From an uncultured Amaricoccus sp. (GTDB lineage: Bacteria > Pseudomonadota > Alphaproteobacteria > Rhodobacterales > Rhodobacteraceae), in contig NZ_CALAGI010000078.1 in NCBI RefSeq assembly GCF_937891315.1, positions 1 to 16,692 of the forward strand: a stretch of 16,692 bases of DNA. Reading direction: 5' to 3'. The position numbers were made by a program, and so were the translations under genes. Positions 9,201 through 14,655 of this stretch are shown here, piece by piece. The notes beneath the pieces are model-generated. The model ran no database searches and had not been told where the DNA came from. It was given only the letters and a program-made list of their open reading frames with translations. Position 1 is the first letter of the stretch, and every line of letters starts with the position of its first letter.

Positions 9201-9392
9201 CAGCGGGATCAGCATCCGCTCGGTCGCGCCCGCCTCGCCGGTGGTGCGCTCGATGAATTTCCAGGGCTTCACCTCGATCTCGCCCAGCCGGAAGCCGAAA
9301 TCGAGGATCTGGATCCCCGAATAGGGCACGAGTGTCACCTCCTCGCGCCAGCTCACGAGGGGGCGCAGTCGGTCGCTCCGCCGGCGTGCCAT
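6291..9392 (-). CDS. srfB: SrfB-family Hsp70/actin-fold ATPase
   Basis: This 1033-residue protein resembles the SrfB family, normally about 1000 residues and encoded next to SrfC. It has the ATPase signatures of the Hsp70/actin/sugar-kinase fold. Phosphate-1 loop: LVLDVGNSRT (Asp284-Thr290). Phosphate-2 loop: CIDIGGGTTD (Asp599-Asp606). An adenosine-type motif is VVLLTGRPSRLP (about 799-810). The N-terminal about 275 residues are extra to the fold, and over 300 residues separate the two phosphate loops, far more than in DnaK. There is no signal peptide or membrane helix, so it is probably cytosolic. The ATG shares its A with the TGA of the preceding gene (1-nt overlap at 9392), which implies coupling. 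The fold suggests ATP-driven conformational change or filament formation; the client is unknown. Confidence 0.9.
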   Translation of the reverse strand: MARRRSDRLRPLVSWREEVTLVPYSGIQILDFGFRLGEIEVKPWKFIERTTGEAGATERMLIPLSGDEERDAAIEAAARDDDDPYSVRPVAALEPFLMKWVPVPVLRLKSERGPAGEERYDAGPSSWARLRVVELDMPDPDTGHTHRVQLALDTTLAAEARDRAYVAPERSDAEKPREFRLVSDPRHMDWFLRRLEPDDDGTLVDPQLWVSDWLKDMFLAYKRAERPGRRLTEDMLPHQFEHWARYFAYLQFVTRVAHPPKLRFANTISERDAVTPVDVDLVLDVGNSRTCGILIERFPGDSRVDLARSFPLEIRDLSRPEFHYSGLFESRVEFAELRFGDERYASRSGRRNAFIWPGFVRVGPEALRLVQSEEGTETLSGLSSPKRYLWDDTPTQQDWRFHNHLDPNNLPKSVRAAMQHLNEAGDVIEQVTYEESRRLRRRGATRSARAIRPRFSRSALFGFMLAEIIAHALVQVNDPGSRARRAQSDLPRRLNRIILTLPSATSVQEQAIIRSRAAGALRLVWSMLGVAESDSSISRRPELIVEWDEASCTQLVYLYSELTQKFDGRIDTFLTLMGKPRPERGAGAPKPSLRLACIDIGGGTTDLMITTYHGEANRVLHPEQSFREGFRVAGDDLAQRVVSAVVLRKLSDSIEAAGGRYVSEKMTELFGGDIGGQDQHLVQKRRQFALRVLAPLAEAILERCETAGEFDRVDVAAAEVLGPPPAPETEAAGASPGGLSRALLAYLEQPAAEIGAENWRVHDVTLSLGRDEIDAICRETFQKVLGNMSEVIDHLGVDVVLLTGRPSRLPAVRSILEELLVTPPHRLISMHRYKTGRWYPFRDPITQRIGDPKSTVAVGGMLIALSENRVPNFRVATAAFQMRSTARFVGEMDSSGQITAERVLFSDLDLDRRKSAGETTAVVRMFAPVHIGSRQLPLERWTTTPLFRLDFGNASAQRRPAPIRVTLEKADFEDDDEASSEERLRREALREAFEITEVEDGAGDGMKNTDVSLRLHTLGFEDEYWIDTGVFRL

Positions 9393-10648
9393 CAGTCGGC
9401 CCTCGCTTCATAAGTCGTCGTCCAGTCCGGATTGGCCGGATCCACGTTGCCGGTCAAGACCTTGACCTCGCCGCCCGACCGCAGTTGCAGCCGGAAGGGC
9501 ACGGCCTCGAACAGCTGCGCGGGCCGATAGAGATTGACGACGAGTTGATAGGCGCCGGGGCCCGGGCCGTCGAAGAACACGTTCTCGACCGGTTCCGATG
9601 TCACGCGCTGGGCGTTCGCATCGACGTCGAGCGTGCCGCCGCAAGCCGCGCGGTTGCGGTAGGAGATGACCTCGCCACTGGGGCAGCGGACATGAAGATC
9701 GAGATCCGCCGTGCCGTCCCAGGCGAGCGAGAAGGCGAGTTCGCCCCGCTGCGCGCCCGCGCGGTCGAGCCGCCGGTCGATATCGGTCTCCTCCGGCGCC
9801 GGTGGCGGGACGGGAACCGCCGCCGGGATCGGCTGGCAGGCCCGATCCGCCTCGGCGATCCGGCGTTCGAGGAGTGCGATCTCGTCGCCGATCTGCGCGG
9901 CCCGCGCCGCGCCCGCGGCCGCCGCCGCGGGCGGGCCGGGGCAGAAGGAAACGAGCCCGCGCAGGCCGCAGGCGGGCAGCGTCATCCACAGGATCGCCGC
10001 CGCCATCAGCGCGAGCAACAGCCAGCCGAGCCAGATCAGCGTCCACCAGGGTGCCGCGCCGCCGGCGGGTTCGACTGTCCACCCCATGGTCGCCGGCGCG
10101 GCCGTTGCCACGCTCGGCGCGGCCCGGGCGGCGGCGGGCGGGGGCGGGGGCGCCGGAGGCGGCCGGGTGCTCGGCCCGGTCAACACGCCGCGCACCGCGC
10201 GCTGTTCGTCCCGCACCCAGGCCCAGTTCACCAGAACGGGGCAGGGCGGGCCGTCGCCGTCCCGGACCACGAAGACGTGATCCTCGTCCGGCACTTCGAG
10301 CGCGTTTTCCAGCGCCTCGGCCAGCCGCAGGTCGTCGGCGACCTTCGAGGCGCCGAGGGTCCGCGCCACCTCGCGGATGTCGGTGGCGAGTGTCGCGAGC
10401 GTCGTCCGCGCCGCCTCGGCCTCGGCCGGATCGAGCGCGGTCAGCCGCCGCGCCTTGCCCGGCATCGGCGCGTACCAGTCGAACCGGTCGCCGTGCGGCG
10501 TCGCCACCGGTTCGGCGAACAGCGCGGCGTGGCGCGGTCCCAACCGGTCGCGCAGGCTGCCGGTGACGAGCTCGAACGCGCGCTGCGGCGGTGTGCCGAG
10601 CGGCCGCAACCCTTCGGTCGAGGTGGTGGCGAGCAGGACCTCGTACAT
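9392..10648 (-). CDS. membrane-anchored protein with DUF2135/YfaP-like C-terminal domain
   Basis: The protein has 418 residues. Residues 1-158 form a soluble domain that is clearly paralogous to the N-terminus of the 544-aa protein encoded upstream (AALFAEP; VFVVRDG; PVLVNWAWV). A Pro/Ala linker follows, then a transmembrane helix (about 201-223), LPACG (224-228), FCPGPP (235-240) and a short helix (about 247-272). The C-terminal about 110 residues (306-418) have the pattern LAWDGTADLDLHV, GGTLDVDAN, ENVFF and GAYQLVVNLY, which I recognise as DUF2135/YfaP-like beta-sandwich sequence. There is no signal peptide, so the expected topology is N-in/C-out with the beta domain in the periplasm. The ATG follows the upstream stop after 3 nt. 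It occupies a place near that of srfA in srfABC loci, but I cannot show homology to SrfA. Function unknown. Confidence 0.87.
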   Translation of the reverse strand: MYEVLLATTSTEGLRPLGTPPQRAFELVTGSLRDRLGPRHAALFAEPVATPHGDRFDWYAPMPGKARRLTALDPAEAEAARTTLATLATDIREVARTLGASKVADDLRLAEALENALEVPDEDHVFVVRDGDGPPCPVLVNWAWVRDEQRAVRGVLTGPSTRPPPAPPPPPAAARAAPSVATAAPATMGWTVEPAGGAAPWWTLIWLGWLLLALMAAAILWMTLPACGLRGLVSFCPGPPAAAAAGAARAAQIGDEIALLERRIAEADRACQPIPAAVPVPPPAPEETDIDRRLDRAGAQRGELAFSLAWDGTADLDLHVRCPSGEVISYRNRAACGGTLDVDANAQRVTSEPVENVFFDGPGPGAYQLVVNLYRPAQLFEAVPFRLQLRSGGEVKVLTGNVDPANPDWTTTYEARAD

Positions 10649-10651
10649 CGC

Positions 10652-12286
10652 CTAGGGCGTCCCGGCGTCGGCCACCCGCGGCGGCGGTGTCGGGCGCGTG
10701 ATCCGGGGCGCGCAGGCTTGCGAGACCACGGTCGGCCGCGCCTCGGTGCCGTCGAGGAAGGCGAGGAGGTCGGGCACCGTCCGCGCGAGACCGAGGTCGC
10801 GGAGCGGTCCCGCCGCCTCGAAGCGGCTCACGCCGACCACCCGGCCGCAGCCATCGACCAGCGGCCCGCCATCGCCTCCGGCCGAGACCGGCGCCGAATG
10901 GGCGAGCGCGGCCCGCCCAGGCCCGAGCGGCCCAAAGGCGAGGACCGCCCCGTCGGTCAGCGCCAGCGCCGCGCCCGCCTCGGCCGGAAAGCCGGCGGCG
11001 AGGATATTCGTCCCGGCCAGCGGCGCGTCGGAGCGGAACAGGGGCAGCGGCGCGCCGTCCGCGCCCGCGACCCGCAGCAGGGCGAAGCCGTCGCCGGCCT
11101 TCGCCACCGTCGCCGGGCGCGGACCGCCGAGTGCCAGGTTCGCCACCGTCACCCCGTCGGCCGCCAGCCGCTCGCCGGTGACGACGAGATCGGGTGCGAC
11201 GAAGAAGCCCGTCGCGGTCGCGCCCTCCGCGGTGGCGACCAGGACCGTGCTCCGCTCGAGGCTGTCGAGCAGCGTCTGATCGTCCGGCGCCTCGGTCCGC
11301 GCCGGATCGGGGGGCAGCGTCGCGTCGGGCAGCGCGTCGCCCGGCATCCCCGGCGCGTCGGCCGGATCGCCGGGAACCGGCGCCGGCAGCCCGTCGAGCG
11401 TGCGGCCGTCGCCGAGGACCAGCGTGCCGTCCGGGGCGCAGGTGGCGCCCTCGATCGCCGCCGCCAGTGTCGCCCGTCGCGCCTCAAGCGCCGCGCGGGT
11501 CTCCTCGGCCAGCGCGACGGCGGCGGTCACCTCGGCGCTCGGCGCCGGCGGGAACAGCCGCGTCCCCGGCATTGCGAGCCAGCCGAGCGTCCCGCCGGCC
11601 AGAAGCAGCAGGAGAAGCAGCGGCAGCCAGGCCGCCAGCGGCACCCCGCGCGCGACCGGCGCGGCCACCGAGATCGGCGCGGGTTTCGGCGCGGGCTCCG
11701 GCGCGGCCACGGGGATCGGCGTCGGATCCGGCGGGGAGGGCGCCGCCGTTCCGGCTCGCCCACGCCATTCCGCCTCGGTCAGCGGCGGCGCCGCGGTCAG
11801 CGGCAGATAGCGCCCGAGCGTCTGGCCGAAATGCGCCGTGCGCGCCTCGATCCCGCGGGTCGCGGCCTCCGGCAGGATGCCCCAGTTCACGATCACCGGC
11901 CGGCCGTTCACCACCCAGATGTCGCCCTCGGCCGCGACATGCAGCGCGGCGGAGACCAGCGGCCCGTCGTCGCGGTCCTCGATCAGCGGCCGGATCGCGC
12001 GCAGCTCCTGGCTCAGCTGCGCCTCGACCTCGGCCCGGGCGGCGCCGTCGAGGCTGGCAAGCGGCGCGGCGTCGCCGGCCCGCGTCGTGTACCAGGAGAC
12101 GGTCGAGGGCGCCTCGTCATTGCCGAGGCTGAGCAGCGGCTCGGCGAAGAGCGCGGCCGCCTCGGGCGAGACGCGCGCGCGCAGCAGTTCGGCCAGCGCC
12201 GGATAGCTTTCGAGCGCGAGGCGGCCGCCGACCTCGATGCACTGGCCGCGCCGGATCCGCGTCTTGGTCAGGAAATGGTCGGCCAT
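10652..12286 (-). CDS. membrane-anchored trypsin-like pseudoprotease
   Basis: The protein has 544 residues from the ATG that overlaps the upstream TGA by 1 nt; a longer open frame up to 12979 is only a read-through across the preceding gene. Residues 1-160 are paralogous to the N-terminus of the 418-aa protein. A Pro/Ala linker, a transmembrane helix (about 217-236), a MPGTRLFPPAPS segment and a helix (251-279) follow. Residues about 338-510 have the layout of a trypsin/HtrA-type protease. Where the catalytic His is expected (VVTNAHV) it reads VVTGERL (Arg373). DGFALLRV keeps an Asp (Asp399). Where GNSGGPL is expected it reads GGDGGPL (Asp472). Two of three triad residues are therefore absent, and the domain is predicted inactive, likely a periplasmic binding module. 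Expected topology is N-in/C-out. It is the second gene of the operon. Confidence 0.86.
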   Translation of the reverse strand: MADHFLTKTRIRRGQCIEVGGRLALESYPALAELLRARVSPEAAALFAEPLLSLGNDEAPSTVSWYTTRAGDAAPLASLDGAARAEVEAQLSQELRAIRPLIEDRDDGPLVSAALHVAAEGDIWVVNGRPVIVNWGILPEAATRGIEARTAHFGQTLGRYLPLTAAPPLTEAEWRGRAGTAAPSPPDPTPIPVAAPEPAPKPAPISVAAPVARGVPLAAWLPLLLLLLLAGGTLGWLAMPGTRLFPPAPSAEVTAAVALAEETRAALEARRATLAAAIEGATCAPDGTLVLGDGRTLDGLPAPVPGDPADAPGMPGDALPDATLPPDPARTEAPDDQTLLDSLERSTVLVATAEGATATGFFVAPDLVVTGERLAADGVTVANLALGGPRPATVAKAGDGFALLRVAGADGAPLPLFRSDAPLAGTNILAAGFPAEAGAALALTDGAVLAFGPLGPGRAALAHSAPVSAGGDGGPLVDGCGRVVGVSRFEAAGPLRDLGLARTVPDLLAFLDGTEARPTVVSQACAPRITRPTPPPRVADAGTP

Positions 12287-12960
12287 CAGGGTTCCCTCTC
12301 CGCGCGCCTCAGCCGGACGGTGTCGGAGCTGCCGACATCGGGCTGGGCCACGCCGCATTGCGCCGCGCCGTCCGCCCCGAGCTCGCAGGAGGCGACCCTC
12401 TTGTAGATGAAGGTGCCGTCCGAGCAGGTGAGGTTGCCCCCCTCCTCGATCCTCAGCGTACCCTCGTCGAAGCGGGCGCCGACCGCGCCTTCGCAGGTGG
12501 TGCCGTTGGTGGCGCGCATGATCTCGTTGCCGAGGCCCTCGCCGTCGAAGCACAGCCGCCAGTCGGTGTAGCGCGTCACGACTCCGGTGGTCTCGTTCCG
12601 GGTGCTGTAGGCGGAGTCGAGCTTCCAGCAGCCTTCGAGCAGGCCGACGTCCCGCTCCGCCCAGGCTTCGCCGTCGATCTCGGGTATCGTGGCCTCGGGC
12701 ATCGCGGCGGGCGGGGCCGCTACCTCGCACTGCCTGCCGGCGAGTTCGCCCTCCAGTTGGGAGACGGCGGCCAGCAGCGCGGTATTCTCCGCGCGCAACT
12801 GGTCGAGCCGCCGCTCCGCCGCCATGACCTCGGGAGCCGGGCAGAAGTAGCCGCGGGCGCCGCCGACAGTCACGCCGCAGGCGGGAAGCAGCAGGTAAGC
12901 AGAGGCGGCGACCGCTCCGACGACCAGCAGAAAAACAAGGAAGGTCGCGGCGAAACGCAT
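12286..12960 (-). CDS. small membrane-anchored Cys-rich protein, first gene of the operon
   Basis: This 224-residue protein begins with an N-terminal transmembrane or uncleaved signal helix (about 4-25). LPACG (25-29), YFCPAPE (38-44) and a coiled-coil-like helix (about 45-76) follow, matching the module in the 418-aa protein. A compact C-terminal domain (about 100-222) contains LLEGCWKLDS, DWRLCFDG, NGTTCEG, NLTCSDG and SCELGADG. Its regularly spaced Cys suggest disulfides in the periplasm and a small beta barrel or sandwich fold. I do not recognise a named family. The start is the ATG at 12960 because the helix begins directly there; no strong ribosome site is visible (GCGGAT lies further upstream). 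Its stop overlaps the next start by 1 nt. A candidate promoter and a palindrome lie just upstream, so this is probably the first gene of the operon. Confidence 0.82.
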   Translation of the reverse strand: MRFAATFLVFLLVVGAVAASAYLLLPACGVTVGGARGYFCPAPEVMAAERRLDQLRAENTALLAAVSQLEGELAGRQCEVAAPPAAMPEATIPEIDGEAWAERDVGLLEGCWKLDSAYSTRNETTGVVTRYTDWRLCFDGEGLGNEIMRATNGTTCEGAVGARFDEGTLRIEEGGNLTCSDGTFIYKRVASCELGADGAAQCGVAQPDVGSSDTVRLRRAEREP

Positions 12961-12974
12961 CGGGAGTCAATATC

Positions 12975-12988
12975 CGCAAGGACTTGCG
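12975..12988. promoter_or_regulatory. 14-nt palindrome upstream of the srf-like operon
   Basis: CGCAAG-GA-CTTGCG is a perfect inverted repeat with 6-nt arms. It lies 15-28 nt before the ATG at 12960, just after the candidate promoter. It could be a repressor operator or a small 5'-UTR hairpin. Presence of the palindrome is direct; function is inferred. Confidence 0.4.
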
Positions 12989-12994
12989 CGGGAG

Positions 12995-13022
12995 CCTATT
13001 TCAAATCGCGGCGACGGGTCAA
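12995..13022 (-). promoter_or_regulatory. candidate promoter of the eight-gene operon
   Basis: On the minus strand, TTGACC (13022-13017) is followed after 16 nt by AATAGG (13000-12995). The -35 matches TTGACA at 5 of 6 positions, while the -10 is weak (3 of 6). The predicted transcription start is near 12988, giving a 5'-UTR of about 28 nt that contains the palindrome at 12975-12988. Confidence 0.4.
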
Positions 13023-13109
13023 CCGCCGCGCGTATTCGGCGCGCGCGATCCGCTTTCCCGGAGACCGATCCGGGCGTATTATCCGAACCGGAAGATTTCC
13101 GTCGCCCGA

Positions 13110-13136
13110 TTGCCCCGATTCCCGTAGGGAAATAAT
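13110..13136 (+). promoter_or_regulatory. candidate promoter of the divergent peptidoglycan-binding gene
   Basis: TTGCCC (13110-13115) and AATAAT (13131-13136) resemble -35 and -10 boxes with a 15-nt spacer, slightly short. The spacer carries the palindrome at 13119-13131. A start near 13143 would give a UTR of about 30 nt. An alternative is TATTAT at 13077-13082, which has a poorer -35. Confidence 0.35.
13119..13131. promoter_or_regulatory. operator-like palindrome TTCCC-gta-GGGAA
   Basis: This is a perfect 5-nt-arm inverted repeat between the candidate -35 and -10 boxes of the plus-strand gene. It stands out as an AT-containing element in a GC-rich context. Position within a promoter spacer is typical of a repressor site; no regulator is encoded in the window. 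Confidence 0.35.
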
Positions 13137-13156
13137 TCAGATCGTCATCGTGCCGC

Positions 13157-13170
13157 GTACCAGGGGGTAC
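13157..13170 (+). promoter_or_regulatory. ribosome-binding site inside a small hairpin
   Basis: GTACC (13157-13161) and GGTAC (13166-13170) can pair around AGGG. The G-run that serves as Shine-Dalgarno (13163-13167) is partly in the loop and partly in the stem, 5 nt before the ATG at 13173. The run supports this start; sequestration could lower translation. Confidence 0.35.
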
Positions 13171-13172
13171 TC

Positions 13173-14420
13173 ATGAAATTCCCAAGCTTGACCTGCGCGG
13201 CCCTGACCGCCGCCATCGCTCTCGTTCCGGTCGAAAGGACGCGCGCCGACGATGTCGGCAATGTCATCAACGGGATCAATACCGGCATCAATCTTTTCAA
13301 CATGCTGAACGGGAACAACGGCAACAACGGCAACAACGGGAATAACGGCAACAACGGCAATTCCCGGCCCTCGTCGAACGGCGGTGGTGGCCAAACCCGT
13401 CGGATCACGGAGCGCACGCCGGTGGCGCCCCGCGATCCCCAGCTTCTCGAAGCGCAGACCGCGCTCGGCTATCTCGGCTACGCGGTCGGCCGGCCCGACG
13501 GCCGTACCGGCCCGCGGACCCGCGCGGCGATCCAGGAATATCAGGCCAGCATCGGCGCCAGCCCGACCGGGGACCTGTCGCCCTACGAGCGGGACCGGCT
13601 GATGGGCGACTATCTCGATGCGCGCAACGGGCGTCGCCCCGCGCCGACGCCGGCGCCGGTTCCCGCGCCGCAACCGGACACGCGGGTCGTCGAGGCCGGG
13701 GGCGGGCTCGACACGCTCGACGGCGACGCTCCCGCGGCCGTGCCGATGGCGACCTACTGCGAAGGGGTCGGGCTGCGCAGCACGACCAATGGTGGCTTCA
13801 CCACCGCCGAGACGATGACGGACCCGCGTTTCGCGCTGGACGAACAGTTCTGCAACGTTCGGCAATACGCGGTCGGCGCCGGCCAGACGCTGGCGGGCGA
13901 GACGCCCGACGCCAAGATCGCCGCCGCCTGCGGCAAGATCAGCGCCGGTCTCGCGGGCGAGGTTGACTCGCTCGGCACCGATGACCGCGACGCGGCGATC
14001 GCCGCCGCGGCGGCCGCGATCCGCAAGTCGGGCTCGGAGCCTGCCAAGGTTGCCCGCACCGCGCGCATCTGCCTCGGCGAGGGGTACGAGCGCGACGATC
14101 CGGACATGGTGCTGGCCTCGGCGCTGGCGCTGGCCGCCGCCGGCCAGCCGGCCTATGCCGAGGTCGTCGGCCACCATCTGAACGAGGGGTTCGGCGTGGC
14201 GGAGAACCGCGAGTCCGCCGCCAACTGGTACGACATGGCCTTCGACGCGCTGGACGCCGGCGGCGAGCCCGCCTTCTTCCCCGGCTCCTCCGCGCAGCGG
14301 CTCGCGCTCATGCGCAAGGCCCTCGACGGCGGGCCGGCCGAGGTCGTGCAGGTCTCCTCCGGCGGCGCCCCGGCGGGCGGGGGGCTGACCTTCGACGACC
14401 TTGGGGACGACACGAACTGA
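13173..14420 (+). CDS. exported peptidoglycan-binding protein with GNN repeats and Sel1-like C-terminus
   Basis: This 415-residue protein has an N-terminal signal peptide (hydrophobic core residues 6-20, likely cleavage near Ala25-Asp26). A short amphipathic stretch (GNVINGINTGINLFNMLN) leads into about five Gly-Asn-Asn repeats (47-63). A PG_binding_1-type domain (about 88-146) follows: LLEAQTALGYLGYAVGRPDG, then GPRTRAAIQEYQ. After a Pro-rich linker (about 152-168), the helical C-terminal half ends in a Sel1-like unit (LNEGFGVAENRESAANWYDMA). The likely place is the periplasm, bound to the cell wall. The ATG at 13173 is chosen for its G-rich ribosome site and the signal peptide. It is transcribed divergently from the srf-like operon across a 212-nt region, so shared control is possible. 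A role in anchoring or scaffolding is an inference. Confidence 0.88.
   Translation: MKFPSLTCAALTAAIALVPVERTRADDVGNVINGINTGINLFNMLNGNNGNNGNNGNNGNNGNSRPSSNGGGGQTRRITERTPVAPRDPQLLEAQTALGYLGYAVGRPDGRTGPRTRAAIQEYQASIGASPTGDLSPYERDRLMGDYLDARNGRRPAPTPAPVPAPQPDTRVVEAGGGLDTLDGDAPAAVPMATYCEGVGLRSTTNGGFTTAETMTDPRFALDEQFCNVRQYAVGAGQTLAGETPDAKIAAACGKISAGLAGEVDSLGTDDRDAAIAAAAAAIRKSGSEPAKVARTARICLGEGYERDDPDMVLASALALAAAGQPAYAEVVGHHLNEGFGVAENRESAANWYDMAFDALDAGGEPAFFPGSSAQRLALMRKALDGGPAEVVQVSSGGAPAGGGLTFDDLGDDTN
13311..13361 (+). repeat. 9-bp tandem repeat encoding Gly-Asn-Asn
   Basis: Five 9-nt units of GGN-AAY-AAC plus a partial GGC-AAT encode (GNN)5-GN. Units differ only at synonymous positions. The repeat is in frame, so slippage would change linker length without breaking the gene. 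It separates the mature N-terminus from the peptidoglycan-binding domain. Confidence 0.9.
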
Positions 14421-14439
14421 TCGCGGCGGTCGCGCAAAC

Positions 14440-14467
14440 CTCCGCGGCCGGGAAAGCGGCCGCGGGG
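14440..14467. terminator. GC-rich terminator-like hairpin after the peptidoglycan-binding gene
   Basis: An 11-bp stem (14440-14450 with 14457-14467, one G-T pair, 9 bp perfect at its core) encloses a 6-nt loop, 19 nt after the stop at 14420. No T-run follows on the plus strand; on the minus strand a short TTT follows. It could end transcription from either side, perhaps with Rho. Confidence 0.5.
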
Positions 14468-14613
14468 ACAGCGATCCTTGAGCATCCCGCAAGTCAAATT
14501 CGGCAGGTCTTGCGCGAGCTTGCCCGCGTCCTCGCGGGCGATTTCGAGAAGCGCCGATCGAGAATTCCGGCTCGCCAGACCCAGGAGTTGGCCCCGAGGT
14601 CGGAGGCTTTTGT

Positions 14614-14652
14614 GAAACGGGCCGGCCGACCGAGTGTTGCCCGACCCGTTTC
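14614..14652 (-). terminator. terminator-like inverted repeat after leuA
   Basis: GAAACGGG (14614-14621) and CCCGTTTC (14645-14652) are perfect 8-nt arms around a 23-nt loop, starting 3 nt past the leuA stop. In the direction of leuA transcription no U-run follows (ACAAAAG instead), so intrinsic termination is uncertain. The rest of the convergent gap 14421-14655 shows no gene. Confidence 0.4.
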
Positions 14653-14655
14653 GCG

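Noticed and set aside
10811..11275. Active periplasmic serine protease (HtrA-like)
   Set aside because: The His and Ser positions read Arg and Asp, so catalysis is not supported.
12287..12979. N-terminal extension of the pseudoprotease gene up to an ATG at 12979
   Set aside because: The extension is an out-of-frame reading of the 224-aa gene and is Arg-rich. The ATG at 12286, overlapping the upstream stop, gives a sensible N-terminus that matches its paralogue.
13311..13361. CRISPR-like or minisatellite array
   Set aside because: The 9-bp units have no spacers and encode an in-frame Gly-Asn-Asn linker.
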